Source: Paenibacillus rubinfantis
GTDB lineage: Bacteria; Bacillota; Bacilli; Paenibacillales; Paenibacillaceae
DNA length: 64,000 nucleotides
NCBI RefSeq assembly: GCF_001486505.1
Contig: NZ_LN909065.1
Location: 1,116,001-1,180,000 of the forward strand
Direction of reading: 5' to 3'
Shown in pieces: positions 17,230-26,452 of the stretch; within the stretch, counting starts at the first letter, position 1, and every line of letters starts with the position of its first letter. The position numbers and the translations under genes were made by a program. The notes below the pieces were generated by a model that saw only the letters and a program-made list of their open reading frames with translations, had not been told where the DNA came from and did not search any database.

Positions 17230-17754
17230 ATGTCAGTCTACACCGACCACCAGCTTGCAGCGAAAGTCGCTGAGCTTGAAGAAAAAGTTCAACGTATGGA
17301 AGATATGGAACAGATCAGACAATTGAAAGCCCGCTATTTCCGTTATACCGATGAGAAGAAATGGGCGGATTTTGCGGATCTATTTACGGCGGATGCTCAA
17401 ATTGAAGCGGATGGAGCCGAATATCCCGGAGGCGGAGTAGGATTCGCCCAAATGATTGCCGGACTGGTGGGTAAAGCCCCTTCGGTCCACCACGGACATA
17501 TGCCCGAGATTCAAATGATCGATAAGGAGAATGCGAAAGCCATCTGGGCAATGGAGGACTTGTTGACCTTCCCCGATACGGAGGAGGCGTATCCAGGACA
17601 TAATGGGTACGGCCAGTATCGCGAAACGTATAGAAAAGTGGGCGGCGTATGGAAGATCAGCAGCATGAAGTTGACGCGGTTCCGGATGGACCCTCTGGCA
17701 AACTGGGATCCTCATACTGATCCTGTAACTGGGGAGCCTGTGGTAAGCAACTAA
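17230..17754 (+). CDS. NTF2-like / SnoaL-like domain protein
   Basis: 174 aa. N-terminal helix (AAKVAELEEKVQRMEDMEQIRQ) followed by an NTF2-like cone fold (KARYFRYTDEKKWADFADLFTADAQIE ... YGQYRETYRKVGGVWKISSMKLTRFR is the typical order, about 30-155). Such domains serve as small-molecule enzymes or binding proteins; function here unknown. ATG at 17230 has AAAGGA about 10 nt upstream; the GTG at 17221 is too close to it. Unlike the decayed upstream paralogue it has no membrane segment. Confidence 0.8.
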   Translation: MSVYTDHQLAAKVAELEEKVQRMEDMEQIRQLKARYFRYTDEKKWADFADLFTADAQIEADGAEYPGGGVGFAQMIAGLVGKAPSVHHGHMPEIQMIDKENAKAIWAMEDLLTFPDTEEAYPGHNGYGQYRETYRKVGGVWKISSMKLTRFRMDPLANWDPHTDPVTGEPVVSN

Positions 17755-17769
17755 CGCTTGGTTAAAATA

Positions 17770-17824
17770 GACAAAGTCCCCCCTTTTCGTGCTCGATTCG
17801 AGCGCTTAAGGGAGGGACTTTGTC
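17770..17824. terminator. Bidirectional terminator after NTF2-like and GH32 genes
   Basis: Long stem GACAAAGTCCC...CC / GG...GGGACTTTGTC between convergent genes. Confidence 0.7.
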
Positions 17825-17846
17825 ATACAAATCACTCTGCAACTCT

Positions 17847-20126
17847 CTACCAGATCGACTTCATTTCCCACACTTCCATCGACCTCACAACGAGTTCTCC
17901 ATCTCCCCAAATCTCCAGCCCCAGCGCATCTCTGCGGCTTGGATAGACCCGGGTGGTCAAGCTTTTTAGGCCGTTGGCATAAGCTTCGACCATGGAACGG
18001 TCCAGATAAAGGTGCAGCCTCAAATTCTCGCCCGCGAGCTCCAGCTTGCCGCCCTGGATCCCTCTACATCGTTCTCCCGGATGCAGCGTCGTTTTCGTTC
18101 GGTCGACCAGGAGCATCGATTGCTTCGAATCATAATAGAGCAGCGTTTCTTCTTCCCCGTCCGGAGTCCGCCGGAGCTTGATTCCGAATTGTTCGGCGCT
18201 GTCCGGTTCGATTTCCAATTGAATCTCGAGCATGTCGCCTTGAACTTCTTGGAGCCGTTCATTTACCTCGGCGAGCGAATTGTCCCGAAGCGACAGCCGC
18301 TTCTCTCCGCGCAGCGATTGCAATTCTTGGATCGGCTCGATTCCCAGCCGCCCGTCATCCCGTAAATACACGCTTAATGGTAACCCGGCGTTATGGGCCC
18401 AGCCCGATTGATATTCCAGTTCGGACGTCCGATCCCCTTGGGCTATCGTGAAGATGATTTTTCTGCCGGTCTTCGGGTCCACCATGCCGCTCGGGCCGGT
18501 GAAATGGAAATCACCAACATCAATCAGCTCGGGTTCCTCCTGATCTGGAATAAACGAAAGCTCCTCCTTATCCAGCCGCCCAATCCAGTAAAACACCTCA
18601 ACATCCGCACCTTCTCCCACAGGACTGACCAGAAGCAGATGTTTGTTCTCCCCTTGCTTATCCGTGCCAAGCGGAAGCAGCACCGGTAGCTCCCAGATTG
18701 GTCCAAGATAAGGATACTTCTGAAGATCCGCTTGGAAAAACGGTCCTTTGTACGTCCAGTTCAACATATCCTTCGAAACAAAAGCCAACGCGGCCCCGCC
18801 TTCGCCTTCGATCCCCGATCCGACCAAGGCATACCAACCGTCATCGTCCTTCCAAACGAACGGATCGCGGAAATCTCCAAACGCCCCTATCCCTTTTTGC
18901 TGTACGATAAGCGGCTCCCGATGCTTGACCCAACGAACCAAATCCGGGTTACCATCGGCTGGATACGTGCTCCGAGCAAGAGCCACGCTTTGATTAGGCG
19001 AAGCACTGTCATTGCCTGCTGTAAAGAACAATACTGGCAAACCCTCCGCATCATACGTGGCACTGCCTGACCAAATTCCGTCCGGGGCAAGTTGATCCTT
19101 CTCAGGGGCCAGGGCTACGGGAAGGTCACGCCAATGGACAAGATCCTCACTCACCCAATGTCCCCAATGGATCTGATAGAAGTACGGCCCTAACGGATTA
19201 TGCTGATAAAACAAATGATATTGCCCTTCAAAATAAATCGGTGCATGCGGTTCGTTCATCCAATGCGCAGGGGGGCTGGCATGATACTGCGGCCTATGCC
19301 GATCCAGCAACAGCGGAGTCCGATCCAGCTTAATCTCATCATAGGGCACCTGAGGTATGATGCCGCCATACAGGGAATCCAGCACTTGCCGATACGATGC
19401 GGCGATTTCCTCTCCACTTAATGCCCGTCGATAGATCTTCAGCTCATCCAGGATCCCGCTAAACATCTGGAGATGAAATACTCCCGCCCATCGGCTGCTG
19501 TGATTATTTTTGCCGATAAGTAGATCCGTGCCTACAGCCTCAACCATTCGGGAACCAACAGGAACCTCTGACGAAGCAATTTCCCGGCCATTTAAGAACA
19601 GCTTGATTACGCCTTGCTCCCCATTAAAAACAGCGTTTACGTAAGACCATTCATGCTTAGGCAGCTCATCGCCGTCCGGTGACCAAACTTCCTTCCAGCC
19701 TCCTTGATCAAGCCCCACCTGAAAGGACCAGCGGCCGTGTCGGAACATGCCAAGCAGATATCCCTGCTCGCATTCCCTATTGTGACGGTTCACAATAGCA
19801 GCCAGTTTCCCTTCATACCCCCAATCATAGGAGCGTGGCGCCACCCACACCCCTATGCTCAGGGCTGACAACGGCTCCGCCCCCCGATTCCTGTCTAATT
19901 CACTAGCTGGCCGGGCGATCGAAGTTGAATATCCATCGAACAGGAGCCCGCTTCCTACTACGCCTTGTCTCCACTGCGGATCAACGGGTTCAGTGAATTC
20001 GGCTTGATTCAATACATACTGAATCTCATCCCGCGATTGGGATACCTGTTCCAGAGCACTTCTTCCGGCTCCTTCATCAAAAGCCCAATGCATCATTAAT
20101 CCTTGCTCACCCGTGAGCTGACTCAT
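17847..20126 (-). CDS. GH32 fructan hydrolase with N-terminal LamG-like domain
   Basis: 759 aa, no signal peptide. About residues 1-240 form a concanavalin/LamG-like jelly roll (WAFDEGAG..., LSIGVWVAP, DELKIYRRALSGEEI). About 280-600 form the GH32 propeller and the rest the C-terminal beta-sandwich. In the nucleophile motif, normally WMNDPNG, this protein has WMNEPHAP (Glu292). The RDP motif (FRDPFVW, Asp421) and the acid/base region (IWELPVLLP, Glu479) are present. It probably cleaves beta-fructosides (levan, inulin or sucrose type). Last gene of the LacI-controlled operon; its ATG lies 3 nt after the upstream stop and the Shine-Dalgarno (CAGGAGGG) is inside the end of that gene. Confidence 0.88.
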   Translation of the reverse strand: MSQLTGEQGLMMHWAFDEGAGRSALEQVSQSRDEIQYVLNQAEFTEPVDPQWRQGVVGSGLLFDGYSTSIARPASELDRNRGAEPLSALSIGVWVAPRSYDWGYEGKLAAIVNRHNRECEQGYLLGMFRHGRWSFQVGLDQGGWKEVWSPDGDELPKHEWSYVNAVFNGEQGVIKLFLNGREIASSEVPVGSRMVEAVGTDLLIGKNNHSSRWAGVFHLQMFSGILDELKIYRRALSGEEIAASYRQVLDSLYGGIIPQVPYDEIKLDRTPLLLDRHRPQYHASPPAHWMNEPHAPIYFEGQYHLFYQHNPLGPYFYQIHWGHWVSEDLVHWRDLPVALAPEKDQLAPDGIWSGSATYDAEGLPVLFFTAGNDSASPNQSVALARSTYPADGNPDLVRWVKHREPLIVQQKGIGAFGDFRDPFVWKDDDGWYALVGSGIEGEGGAALAFVSKDMLNWTYKGPFFQADLQKYPYLGPIWELPVLLPLGTDKQGENKHLLLVSPVGEGADVEVFYWIGRLDKEELSFIPDQEEPELIDVGDFHFTGPSGMVDPKTGRKIIFTIAQGDRTSELEYQSGWAHNAGLPLSVYLRDDGRLGIEPIQELQSLRGEKRLSLRDNSLAEVNERLQEVQGDMLEIQLEIEPDSAEQFGIKLRRTPDGEEETLLYYDSKQSMLLVDRTKTTLHPGERCRGIQGGKLELAGENLRLHLYLDRSMVEAYANGLKSLTTRVYPSRRDALGLEIWGDGELVVRSMEVWEMKSIW

Positions 20127-20129
20127 CGA

Positions 20130-22598
20130 TTATCCCTCCTGACACGCCACTTGCTTTGGAAAAGCGTAGGGAATTTCAACGGATTTCAGGGTATGGATCT
20201 GAACGGAATCCAGTACAACCTCCCCGGATCTCGTGATGATTTCAACCTGATCCAACGGAACTTTCGGAAAAATTTGATCCGTCAATACAACGAGACCTTG
20301 ATTCCCGTACACTTCAACCGCATTGCGATCCAGCCAAAGATGCAGTTGGATCTTTCCGTCTATCGCCGCCATTTTAGCCCCATGCTTGCTAGCGAATGAC
20401 AGATGGAAATCCGTAACCCCGGAATGGGTACGATCGATGAAGAGCCATTGATTCCCGGGATCATAACCGACAATTACCTCGTCCTTCTCTGAGGATTTCA
20501 ACCTGATCAGCACTTCCTCGCCAGACCGGATATCGAGATCCACTTCCATTTCAAGCAAATCCTCTTTCACGTTCTGCCAAAAAGGAGCTTCTCGCGTAAC
20601 CGTGATCTCCTCCCAACGCAATGACGCTTTACGCAGTTGCTCGATTTCCCGGACAGGCATTTGGGATAATACGACACTCCCATCCTGTTCCGTTAATGAC
20701 AAGACGCGGGGTAAAGTCATTGCGCCTCGCCAGGCCCCCGTAGGCGTCTCGTTGGCGTATTTCCAATTACTCATCCATCCGATGATCACTCGCCGTCCGT
20801 CTTCTTCCGGGAGATCCGACCAGGTGACCCCGGCATAATTGTCTCTCCCGTAATCCAGCCACAGGATGTGATCAGCCGAATTGTCATTAATGAACGTCTT
20901 TCCATCAAACTCTCCGATGAAATATTGCGTACGGGATCCTTCTGGACCCTTGGGATGATCGCCAATACTGATGATAAGCACCCATTTCGAACGCCCGGTA
21001 TCGCCTATCGGCAATTCAAACAGATCCGGGCATTCCCAAACACCGTCATGGGACCCTTCTTCCTTACCGAATACACCGGACAAGGACCATTTCAATAGAT
21101 TTTGAGATTGATAGAACCGAACATGATCCCCCGCCACAAGCACCATAATCCAACGTTCGCTTTCGGAATGCCAGAACACCTTCGGATCGCGGAAATCAAC
21201 CAGCTCCTCCTCGGCGAGAACGGGATTTCCTTCGTATTTGTGCCAGGTTAACCCCTTATCGCTGCTGTAAGCTAAACTTTGCCGTTGGCGGGGCTGCCCG
21301 GTTTCCGGATGGGTATCCGCATGGGTGAAGATGGCCACCAAGCCATGGGAATCTTCGAACAATCCGCTGCTATTCTTCCAATCCACCACACAACATCCGG
21401 AGAAAATCGCGCCATGTTCATCCGGGAACAAAGCGATCGGCAGATGCTCCCAATGAACAAGATCTTTACTTACTGCATGGCCCCAGTGCATCGGACCCCA
21501 TTGATTCCCGTATGGATGGTGCTGATAAAATAAATGATAGCTTCCTTCGTAATAAACCAATCCGTTAGGGTCGTTTAACCAATGAGATGGCGGGGAGAAG
21601 TGAAACCCCGGTCTAAATAGATCTTCTTCTTTAAGCTGAGGATTGGACTCTAGCATCTGATGAATCTCTTCGGTTGTTGGCATGGCTCTCAGAGCCCCTT
21701 TCCGTGTTGTGACCAGCGCTCCGCCGGCATTTGCAAAAGTCAGCATGTTCGTAATCTGCGAGGGAGTCAGATCTTTCAGAGGGCTTCCGGCCTCCAGGAT
21801 TTTAAATAACAAGCATCCGAGAAAAGCATCTCCGGCGCCCGTCGTGTCAACGACCTTAACTTGAAACCCCGAGACATAGCCGTCTTTACTTCCGATCCGG
21901 TAGTAGCAGCCTTTTTCCGCCAAAGTGACGACGATCAACGCAATCTCAAATTGTTGCGCCAGCTTCAGGGATCCTTCTTCGATATCGTGAGTCCCCGTAA
22001 TAAAGGAAAGCTCTTCTTCGGAGATTTTCAGAATATCGGCGTATTTCATTCCCCAAAGGATGTGCTGCTTGGCCTCTTCCGGGCTCTCCCATAACGGGAA
22101 CCGGATATTCGGATCAAAGGAGAGCAGAACGCCCGCTTCCTTCGCCTGAAGAACCGCCGTTCTAGTTGCGGTACGAGCCGGTTCATGGGTCATGGATACC
22201 GTCCCGTAATGCAAGATTCGGCTGTTCACGATTTTCTCGTGCGGAAGATCCATGGACTGCAAGAAGGTGTCCGCCCCTGGCTTCCGAATAAAGCTGAAGG
22301 ATCGGTCCCCGTGGTCGTCCAAATGGACAAAGGCCAGCGTGGTGCTCGCTTCCTTCGTATACGAAACTCCGGCAACATCCACACCGGCGTTTTGCAAAGT
22401 CTGATGCAGCAGGGAACCAAACTGATCTTCCCCCACCTTGCTAATCAAAGCCGATTTGGAGCCTAACCGGGATAGCGCAGCCGCCACGTTAGCCGGAGCT
22501 CCTCCGGGATTACATTCAAACTGCTCGTTTCCTCCAGTTGAACGGCCTGCCGGCGTAAAATCAATTAATACTTCCCCGATTGCGATGACATCTAGCAC
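20130..22598 (-). CDS. Fructokinase-GH32 fusion (PfkB kinase + sucrose/fructan hydrolase)
   Basis: 822 aa, two complete enzymes in one chain. Residues about 1-315: PfkB-family fructokinase (GEVLIDF start, NPGGAPANVAAALSRLG, FDPNIR, catalytic DTTGAGDAF with Asp257). Residues about 325-815: GH32 (WLNDPNG with nucleophile Asp343, FRDPKVFW with Asp471, WECPD with acid/base Glu522, C-terminal beta-sandwich). A short linker (SNPQLKEEDLFRPGFHF) joins them without stop or frameshift. Hydrolysis would release fructose that the other half phosphorylates to fructose-6-phosphate. Cytoplasmic. Lies 20 bp after the binding-protein gene in the operon. Confidence 0.92.
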   Translation of the reverse strand: MLDVIAIGEVLIDFTPAGRSTGGNEQFECNPGGAPANVAAALSRLGSKSALISKVGEDQFGSLLHQTLQNAGVDVAGVSYTKEASTTLAFVHLDDHGDRSFSFIRKPGADTFLQSMDLPHEKIVNSRILHYGTVSMTHEPARTATRTAVLQAKEAGVLLSFDPNIRFPLWESPEEAKQHILWGMKYADILKISEEELSFITGTHDIEEGSLKLAQQFEIALIVVTLAEKGCYYRIGSKDGYVSGFQVKVVDTTGAGDAFLGCLLFKILEAGSPLKDLTPSQITNMLTFANAGGALVTTRKGALRAMPTTEEIHQMLESNPQLKEEDLFRPGFHFSPPSHWLNDPNGLVYYEGSYHLFYQHHPYGNQWGPMHWGHAVSKDLVHWEHLPIALFPDEHGAIFSGCCVVDWKNSSGLFEDSHGLVAIFTHADTHPETGQPRQRQSLAYSSDKGLTWHKYEGNPVLAEEELVDFRDPKVFWHSESERWIMVLVAGDHVRFYQSQNLLKWSLSGVFGKEEGSHDGVWECPDLFELPIGDTGRSKWVLIISIGDHPKGPEGSRTQYFIGEFDGKTFINDNSADHILWLDYGRDNYAGVTWSDLPEEDGRRVIIGWMSNWKYANETPTGAWRGAMTLPRVLSLTEQDGSVVLSQMPVREIEQLRKASLRWEEITVTREAPFWQNVKEDLLEMEVDLDIRSGEEVLIRLKSSEKDEVIVGYDPGNQWLFIDRTHSGVTDFHLSFASKHGAKMAAIDGKIQLHLWLDRNAVEVYGNQGLVVLTDQIFPKVPLDQVEIITRSGEVVLDSVQIHTLKSVEIPYAFPKQVACQEG

Positions 22599-22618
22599 GG
22601 TTTCTCCCCACCTATCGT

Positions 22619-24253
22619 CTATTTATTTAGGTTTGCATGATAGCGATCCAGCCCGGTTTGATAGAGCTCCATTAATTCATTAAGGCCCATTTTTTCCAGT
22701 GTTTTGACGTAGCTGTCCCACTGCCCATCCACGCCGCCATCCACGATGAATTTCCCTCTTTGTGTATTTACATATTTGATTAACTCCGGCTCAATTTTGT
22801 TGATTTTGTCCAATTCCTCGGGTTCAAAGAAGATGCTTGGATAGTTTTCCTTCTCCATATAAGGGTTGTAATACTGTTCCAGATCCTTGGCACGCTGCTG
22901 GGCACGTGGTTCCATATCGACTACTTTGCCGAAGTCCTCAAATGTGATCACGCCGGGTCCGCCCGAACCTGGAGCAACCTTTTGACGGAATTCACCTGCA
23001 GAGGTGCCCTCCGGAAGCGGCAGGTTCACCAATTTCCCATTTTCATCCTTCTCGAACACGACATCCAGCGGCCCCCAATGGATTTGAGCGGCCATGTAGG
23101 GTTCATACTGTTGATCGATCCAACGCATGGTGATTTCCGGATTCTTGTTTGCTTTCGTAATCACAAAAGACCCGCGTCCCGGCCCCCCGCCATTAGCGCG
23201 TCCGATTAACTGATCTCCATTGGGTCCCTTCAGCGGAGACAACAGAGTATAGTCCTTACTGCGTTCTGTCCCGACAACCTCTTCGATTTCCCACCAGATA
23301 TAGGAGCCCAGCGTCTCATCCGACGATTTACCTTTAGCCAGATACTGTGCAGCGTCCTGGGTAAAGGACTCGGGATCGATCAGACCTTGTTTGTACCATT
23401 TTTCGTGGAAGTATTTGAGCGCTTCTTTATATTCAGGCTGAGTGGCGGTGAAAATGACCTTGCCATCGCGAACGACTCGATGCTCCAGGTTATCCGGAAG
23501 TCCAAATGCACCAAAGATGCCGGCAATATCCATACACCATTGCATGTGCATAAAGCTGAGCGGAATTTCATCCTGCTTGCCGTTCCCATTGGGGTCCTGA
23601 GTTTTAAAAGCAACCAGGGCCTCCGTATATTCATCCAGGGTTTGCGGCATTTTCAGCCCCAGCTTATCCAGCCAGCTTTTATTGATCACATGAAAGAACG
23701 GGTTGGTTCCCAGATTATTATCTTCCCAGGATGGAAGTCCGTAGATATGACCATCCGGTGCGGTGATCGTCGATTTGATGTCCGGCCGACGTTCAAAAAG
23801 CGCTTTCAAGTTCGGTGCGTATTGATCAATTAAGTCCTCAAGAGGAATAATGGTTCCGTCTTTACCGAAATTAATCAGCTCATAGTCGGTAAATCCGGCT
23901 GCGTAGAATGCATCCGGCAAATCCCCACTTGCAATGAGCAGGTTTTTCTTCTCTGTATAGTCAGTATCCGGAATGTTCTCCCAGTTGATCTTTACGTTCG
24001 TTTCCTTCTCTAGTCGCTTAAAGATTTCCATCTCGGAATATTCCGGCGCTAATGCCGCTTTTGGGGATACCATGGTTAAGGTCACGGTGTCGTTTACAAT
24101 CGGAAGACCGGTCTTGTTAAAATTCGTGTCTTCCACCGAGCTATTGGCCTGGTTCTTCGAACCCTCGCTACTGTTCCCTTTACCCGAACACCCACTTAGT
24201 ACAAAGGCTCCCGCTAAGGCAAGAATCCCCGCTTTTTTGTACCATGATTTCAT
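22619..24253 (-). CDS. ABC sugar transporter solute-binding lipoprotein (CUT1, LplA-like)
   Basis: 544 aa. Lipoprotein signal MKSWYKKAGILALAGAFVLS with lipobox LSGC, followed by a Ser/Asn-rich tether and a large type-1 extracellular solute-binding domain of the LplA kind common in Paenibacillus. The operon context (LacI, GH32, fructokinase) implies a fructo-oligosaccharide or sucrose ligand (inference). AAGGGAGG ribosome site. Unusually, its gene follows both permease genes. Confidence 0.9.
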   Translation of the reverse strand: MKSWYKKAGILALAGAFVLSGCSGKGNSSEGSKNQANSSVEDTNFNKTGLPIVNDTVTLTMVSPKAALAPEYSEMEIFKRLEKETNVKINWENIPDTDYTEKKNLLIASGDLPDAFYAAGFTDYELINFGKDGTIIPLEDLIDQYAPNLKALFERRPDIKSTITAPDGHIYGLPSWEDNNLGTNPFFHVINKSWLDKLGLKMPQTLDEYTEALVAFKTQDPNGNGKQDEIPLSFMHMQWCMDIAGIFGAFGLPDNLEHRVVRDGKVIFTATQPEYKEALKYFHEKWYKQGLIDPESFTQDAAQYLAKGKSSDETLGSYIWWEIEEVVGTERSKDYTLLSPLKGPNGDQLIGRANGGGPGRGSFVITKANKNPEITMRWIDQQYEPYMAAQIHWGPLDVVFEKDENGKLVNLPLPEGTSAGEFRQKVAPGSGGPGVITFEDFGKVVDMEPRAQQRAKDLEQYYNPYMEKENYPSIFFEPEELDKINKIEPELIKYVNTQRGKFIVDGGVDGQWDSYVKTLEKMGLNELMELYQTGLDRYHANLNK

Positions 24254-24361
24254 TGAACATAACCTCCCTTGATTTCGTCCTACTCGTTTAATCCCACGAT
24301 TGTTTCCTTGCGATGAAATGGCCCTAAGCCCGCATCCCCCCCTTCAAGTCGCTTGTTCCTA

Positions 24362-25258
24362 TTAGCCCTTGATCGATCCGATCATGACGCCTTTAACAAA
24401 ATACTTTTGCAGGAAGGGATATAAAATCAGCAAAGGTAAGCTGGATACAATGATGACGCCGTATTTAATCAGCTCGGTGACGCGCATTTTGGCCGCGTAA
24501 GATTCCACATCAATCATCATCCCCGAGTTCACCTGATTTTGGACAAGGATGTTGCGAAGCACCAATTGCAAGGGATACTTGCTCTCATCATTCAGGTAAA
24601 TCAAAGCGTCAAAGAAGCCATTCCAGAAACCAACCACATGATAGAGGACCATGACCGCCAAGATGGACTTGGACAACGGCAGAACGATACTCCAGAAGAA
24701 CCTGGTATTGGAACATCCGTCTATCGAAGCGGCTTCCCACATTTCATCCGGGATGGTCGATTGAAAGAAGGTTCTTACGATGATCACATTAAATACGCCG
24801 CCCGCTCCGGGGATCACCAGCGCCCAAATCGTGTTCAGCATGTGAAGATCCTTAATCAGCAAATACGTTGGGATCAACCCGCCGCTAAAAAACATGGTGA
24901 CCATTAGAAACCACATAATCACTGATTTCCCCACCAAATCTCGACGAGCCAGCGGATAGGCTGCAAATACGGTGACGGCCACCCCTATGATGGTTCCTAA
25001 AGTCGCATATAGGATCGAATTGGCGTACCCTATCCAAATGGAGGAATCGTTAAAAATCCGCTCATAACCATCCAAGGTGAAGCCTTTGGGAAACAGCCAA
25101 ACTTCTCCTGAGTAGATATAGTTGGGATCACTAAATGACGCGATCAGAACAAAGTACAACGGGAATAACACGAGCAGCATCACGATGGTTAATAGGGAAT
25201 AGTTGGTTACGTCAAACCATACGTCCCCTCTGCTTTTTCTTTTCAGCAATGAATTCAA
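24362..25258 (-). CDS. CUT1 sugar ABC permease (LplC/YtcP-like)
   Basis: 298 aa with six predicted membrane segments. The permease signature EAASIDGCSNTRFFWSIVLPLSKSILAV (EAA loop) contacts the ATPase. C-terminal end QKYFVKGVMIGSIKG is typical of the LplC/YtcP group. It pairs with the next permease. No ATPase gene is nearby, so a shared MsmX-type ATPase is expected. Confidence 0.93.
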   Translation of the reverse strand: MNSLLKRKSRGDVWFDVTNYSLLTIVMLLVLFPLYFVLIASFSDPNYIYSGEVWLFPKGFTLDGYERIFNDSSIWIGYANSILYATLGTIIGVAVTVFAAYPLARRDLVGKSVIMWFLMVTMFFSGGLIPTYLLIKDLHMLNTIWALVIPGAGGVFNVIIVRTFFQSTIPDEMWEAASIDGCSNTRFFWSIVLPLSKSILAVMVLYHVVGFWNGFFDALIYLNDESKYPLQLVLRNILVQNQVNSGMMIDVESYAAKMRVTELIKYGVIIVSSLPLLILYPFLQKYFVKGVMIGSIKG

Positions 25259-25270
25259 GGTGGACCCCTC

Positions 25271-26224
25271 CTACCACAAGCTAGTTTCTGTCAACTTCTT
25301 GGCGACTCGATTGACGGTGACAATCAGGATAATATTGATCAGCGAATTAAACAGGCCTACTGCCGTGGAGAAGCTGTACTCTGCTTTCTGAATCCCCATT
25401 TCATAAACATAGGTTGGGATGATATTGGAGGTGGCATAGTTCAAATCGCTTTGCATCAGGAAGGCCTTCTCAAATCCGATGCTCATAATGTTGCCTAACG
25501 CGAGAATCAACAGAATCACAATCGTTGGCAAGATCCCTGGAATGTCCACATGCCAGATTCGCTTCCATTTACTCGCACCATCCATAATTGCCGCTTCATG
25601 CAGCTCCGGATTCACTCCGGCAAGCGCCGCCAGGTAGATGATTGTTGAAAATCCGGTTTCCTGCCATATGCCGGACAAGATATACAAAGGACGGAACCAA
25701 CCCTCATCAGCCATAAAGAGAATGGGCTCTCCACCAAACCATGTGATGATATGATTTACGATGCCGCTGTTGGGAGATAAAAAAACGTTCAGCATGCCGA
25801 CCAGCACAACGGTAGAGATAAAGTGCGGGGCATAGATCACTGTCTGAACAAATTTCTTATATCTCTTGCCGAGCATCTGATTGAGCATAATGGAGATGAT
25901 AATGGGTGCCGGAAAGCCAAATATCAACGATAGAAAACTAAGGGAGAGCGTATTGGTAATGATGGTCCAGAAGTTATAGGAATCAAAAAAATCGATAAAG
26001 TGCTGAAACCCAACCCATTCACTCCCCCAGATCCCCTGACTTGGCGAGAAATCCTTAAAGGCGATTTGGACGCCGTACATCGGATAATACTTGAAGATGA
26101 GATATAGAATAATAATGGGAAGCAGGAACAGGTACAGCTCATAATCGCGTTTGATCCGGCTCCATCTCCGATTCCCATGAGGTTTGATCACCCTTGGTTC
26201 CCCCCCGCTGGTTCTTGAGGTCAT
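25271..26224 (-). CDS. CUT1 sugar ABC permease (LplB-like)
   Basis: 317 aa, six membrane segments, N-terminal cytoplasmic basic stretch, EAA loop HEAAIMDGASKWKRIWHVDIPG. First gene of the operon; ATG at 26224 has AAAGGGAG. Two LacI-type operators lie within 160 bp upstream. The gene 13 bp downstream encodes the partner permease. Confidence 0.93.
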   Translation of the reverse strand: MTSRTSGGEPRVIKPHGNRRWSRIKRDYELYLFLLPIIILYLIFKYYPMYGVQIAFKDFSPSQGIWGSEWVGFQHFIDFFDSYNFWTIITNTLSLSFLSLIFGFPAPIIISIMLNQMLGKRYKKFVQTVIYAPHFISTVVLVGMLNVFLSPNSGIVNHIITWFGGEPILFMADEGWFRPLYILSGIWQETGFSTIIYLAALAGVNPELHEAAIMDGASKWKRIWHVDIPGILPTIVILLILALGNIMSIGFEKAFLMQSDLNYATSNIIPTYVYEMGIQKAEYSFSTAVGLFNSLINIILIVTVNRVAKKLTETSLW

Positions 26225-26262
26225 TGAAATACTCCCTTTCCATGGTAAAATAATCTTCTATT

Positions 26263-26380
26263 TTGAAACGTTTCCAATTTGTTATGTGCAGAAGGCCGCA
26301 ATCTATCCCATCCATCAACTGAAACCTTTGATGTTTTGCAGTTTTTATCGCACAGACACTCAAACTTGAAACGTTTCCAA
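26263..26380 (-). promoter_or_regulatory. Two LacI-type operators upstream of the fructan operon
   Basis: Identical 15-bp sites TTGAAACGTTTCCAA at 26263-26277 and 26366-26380, 103 bp apart (about ten helical turns), which could support a repression loop by the LacI protein encoded just upstream. CcpA also recognises similar cre sites. Confidence 0.7.
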
Positions 26381-26390
26381 TTCTGAGAAG

Positions 26391-26435
26391 AAAAACGTCA
26401 GTTTCTCATAGAAATCGGAATAAACTGATGTTTTT
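26391..26435 (-). terminator. Terminator after the lacI-type gene
   Basis: Imperfect stem AAAAACGTCAGTTT / AAACTGATGTTTTT with T-run on the minus strand. Confidence 0.55.
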
Positions 26436-26452
26436 CTTTCCTTTTGAAGGAA

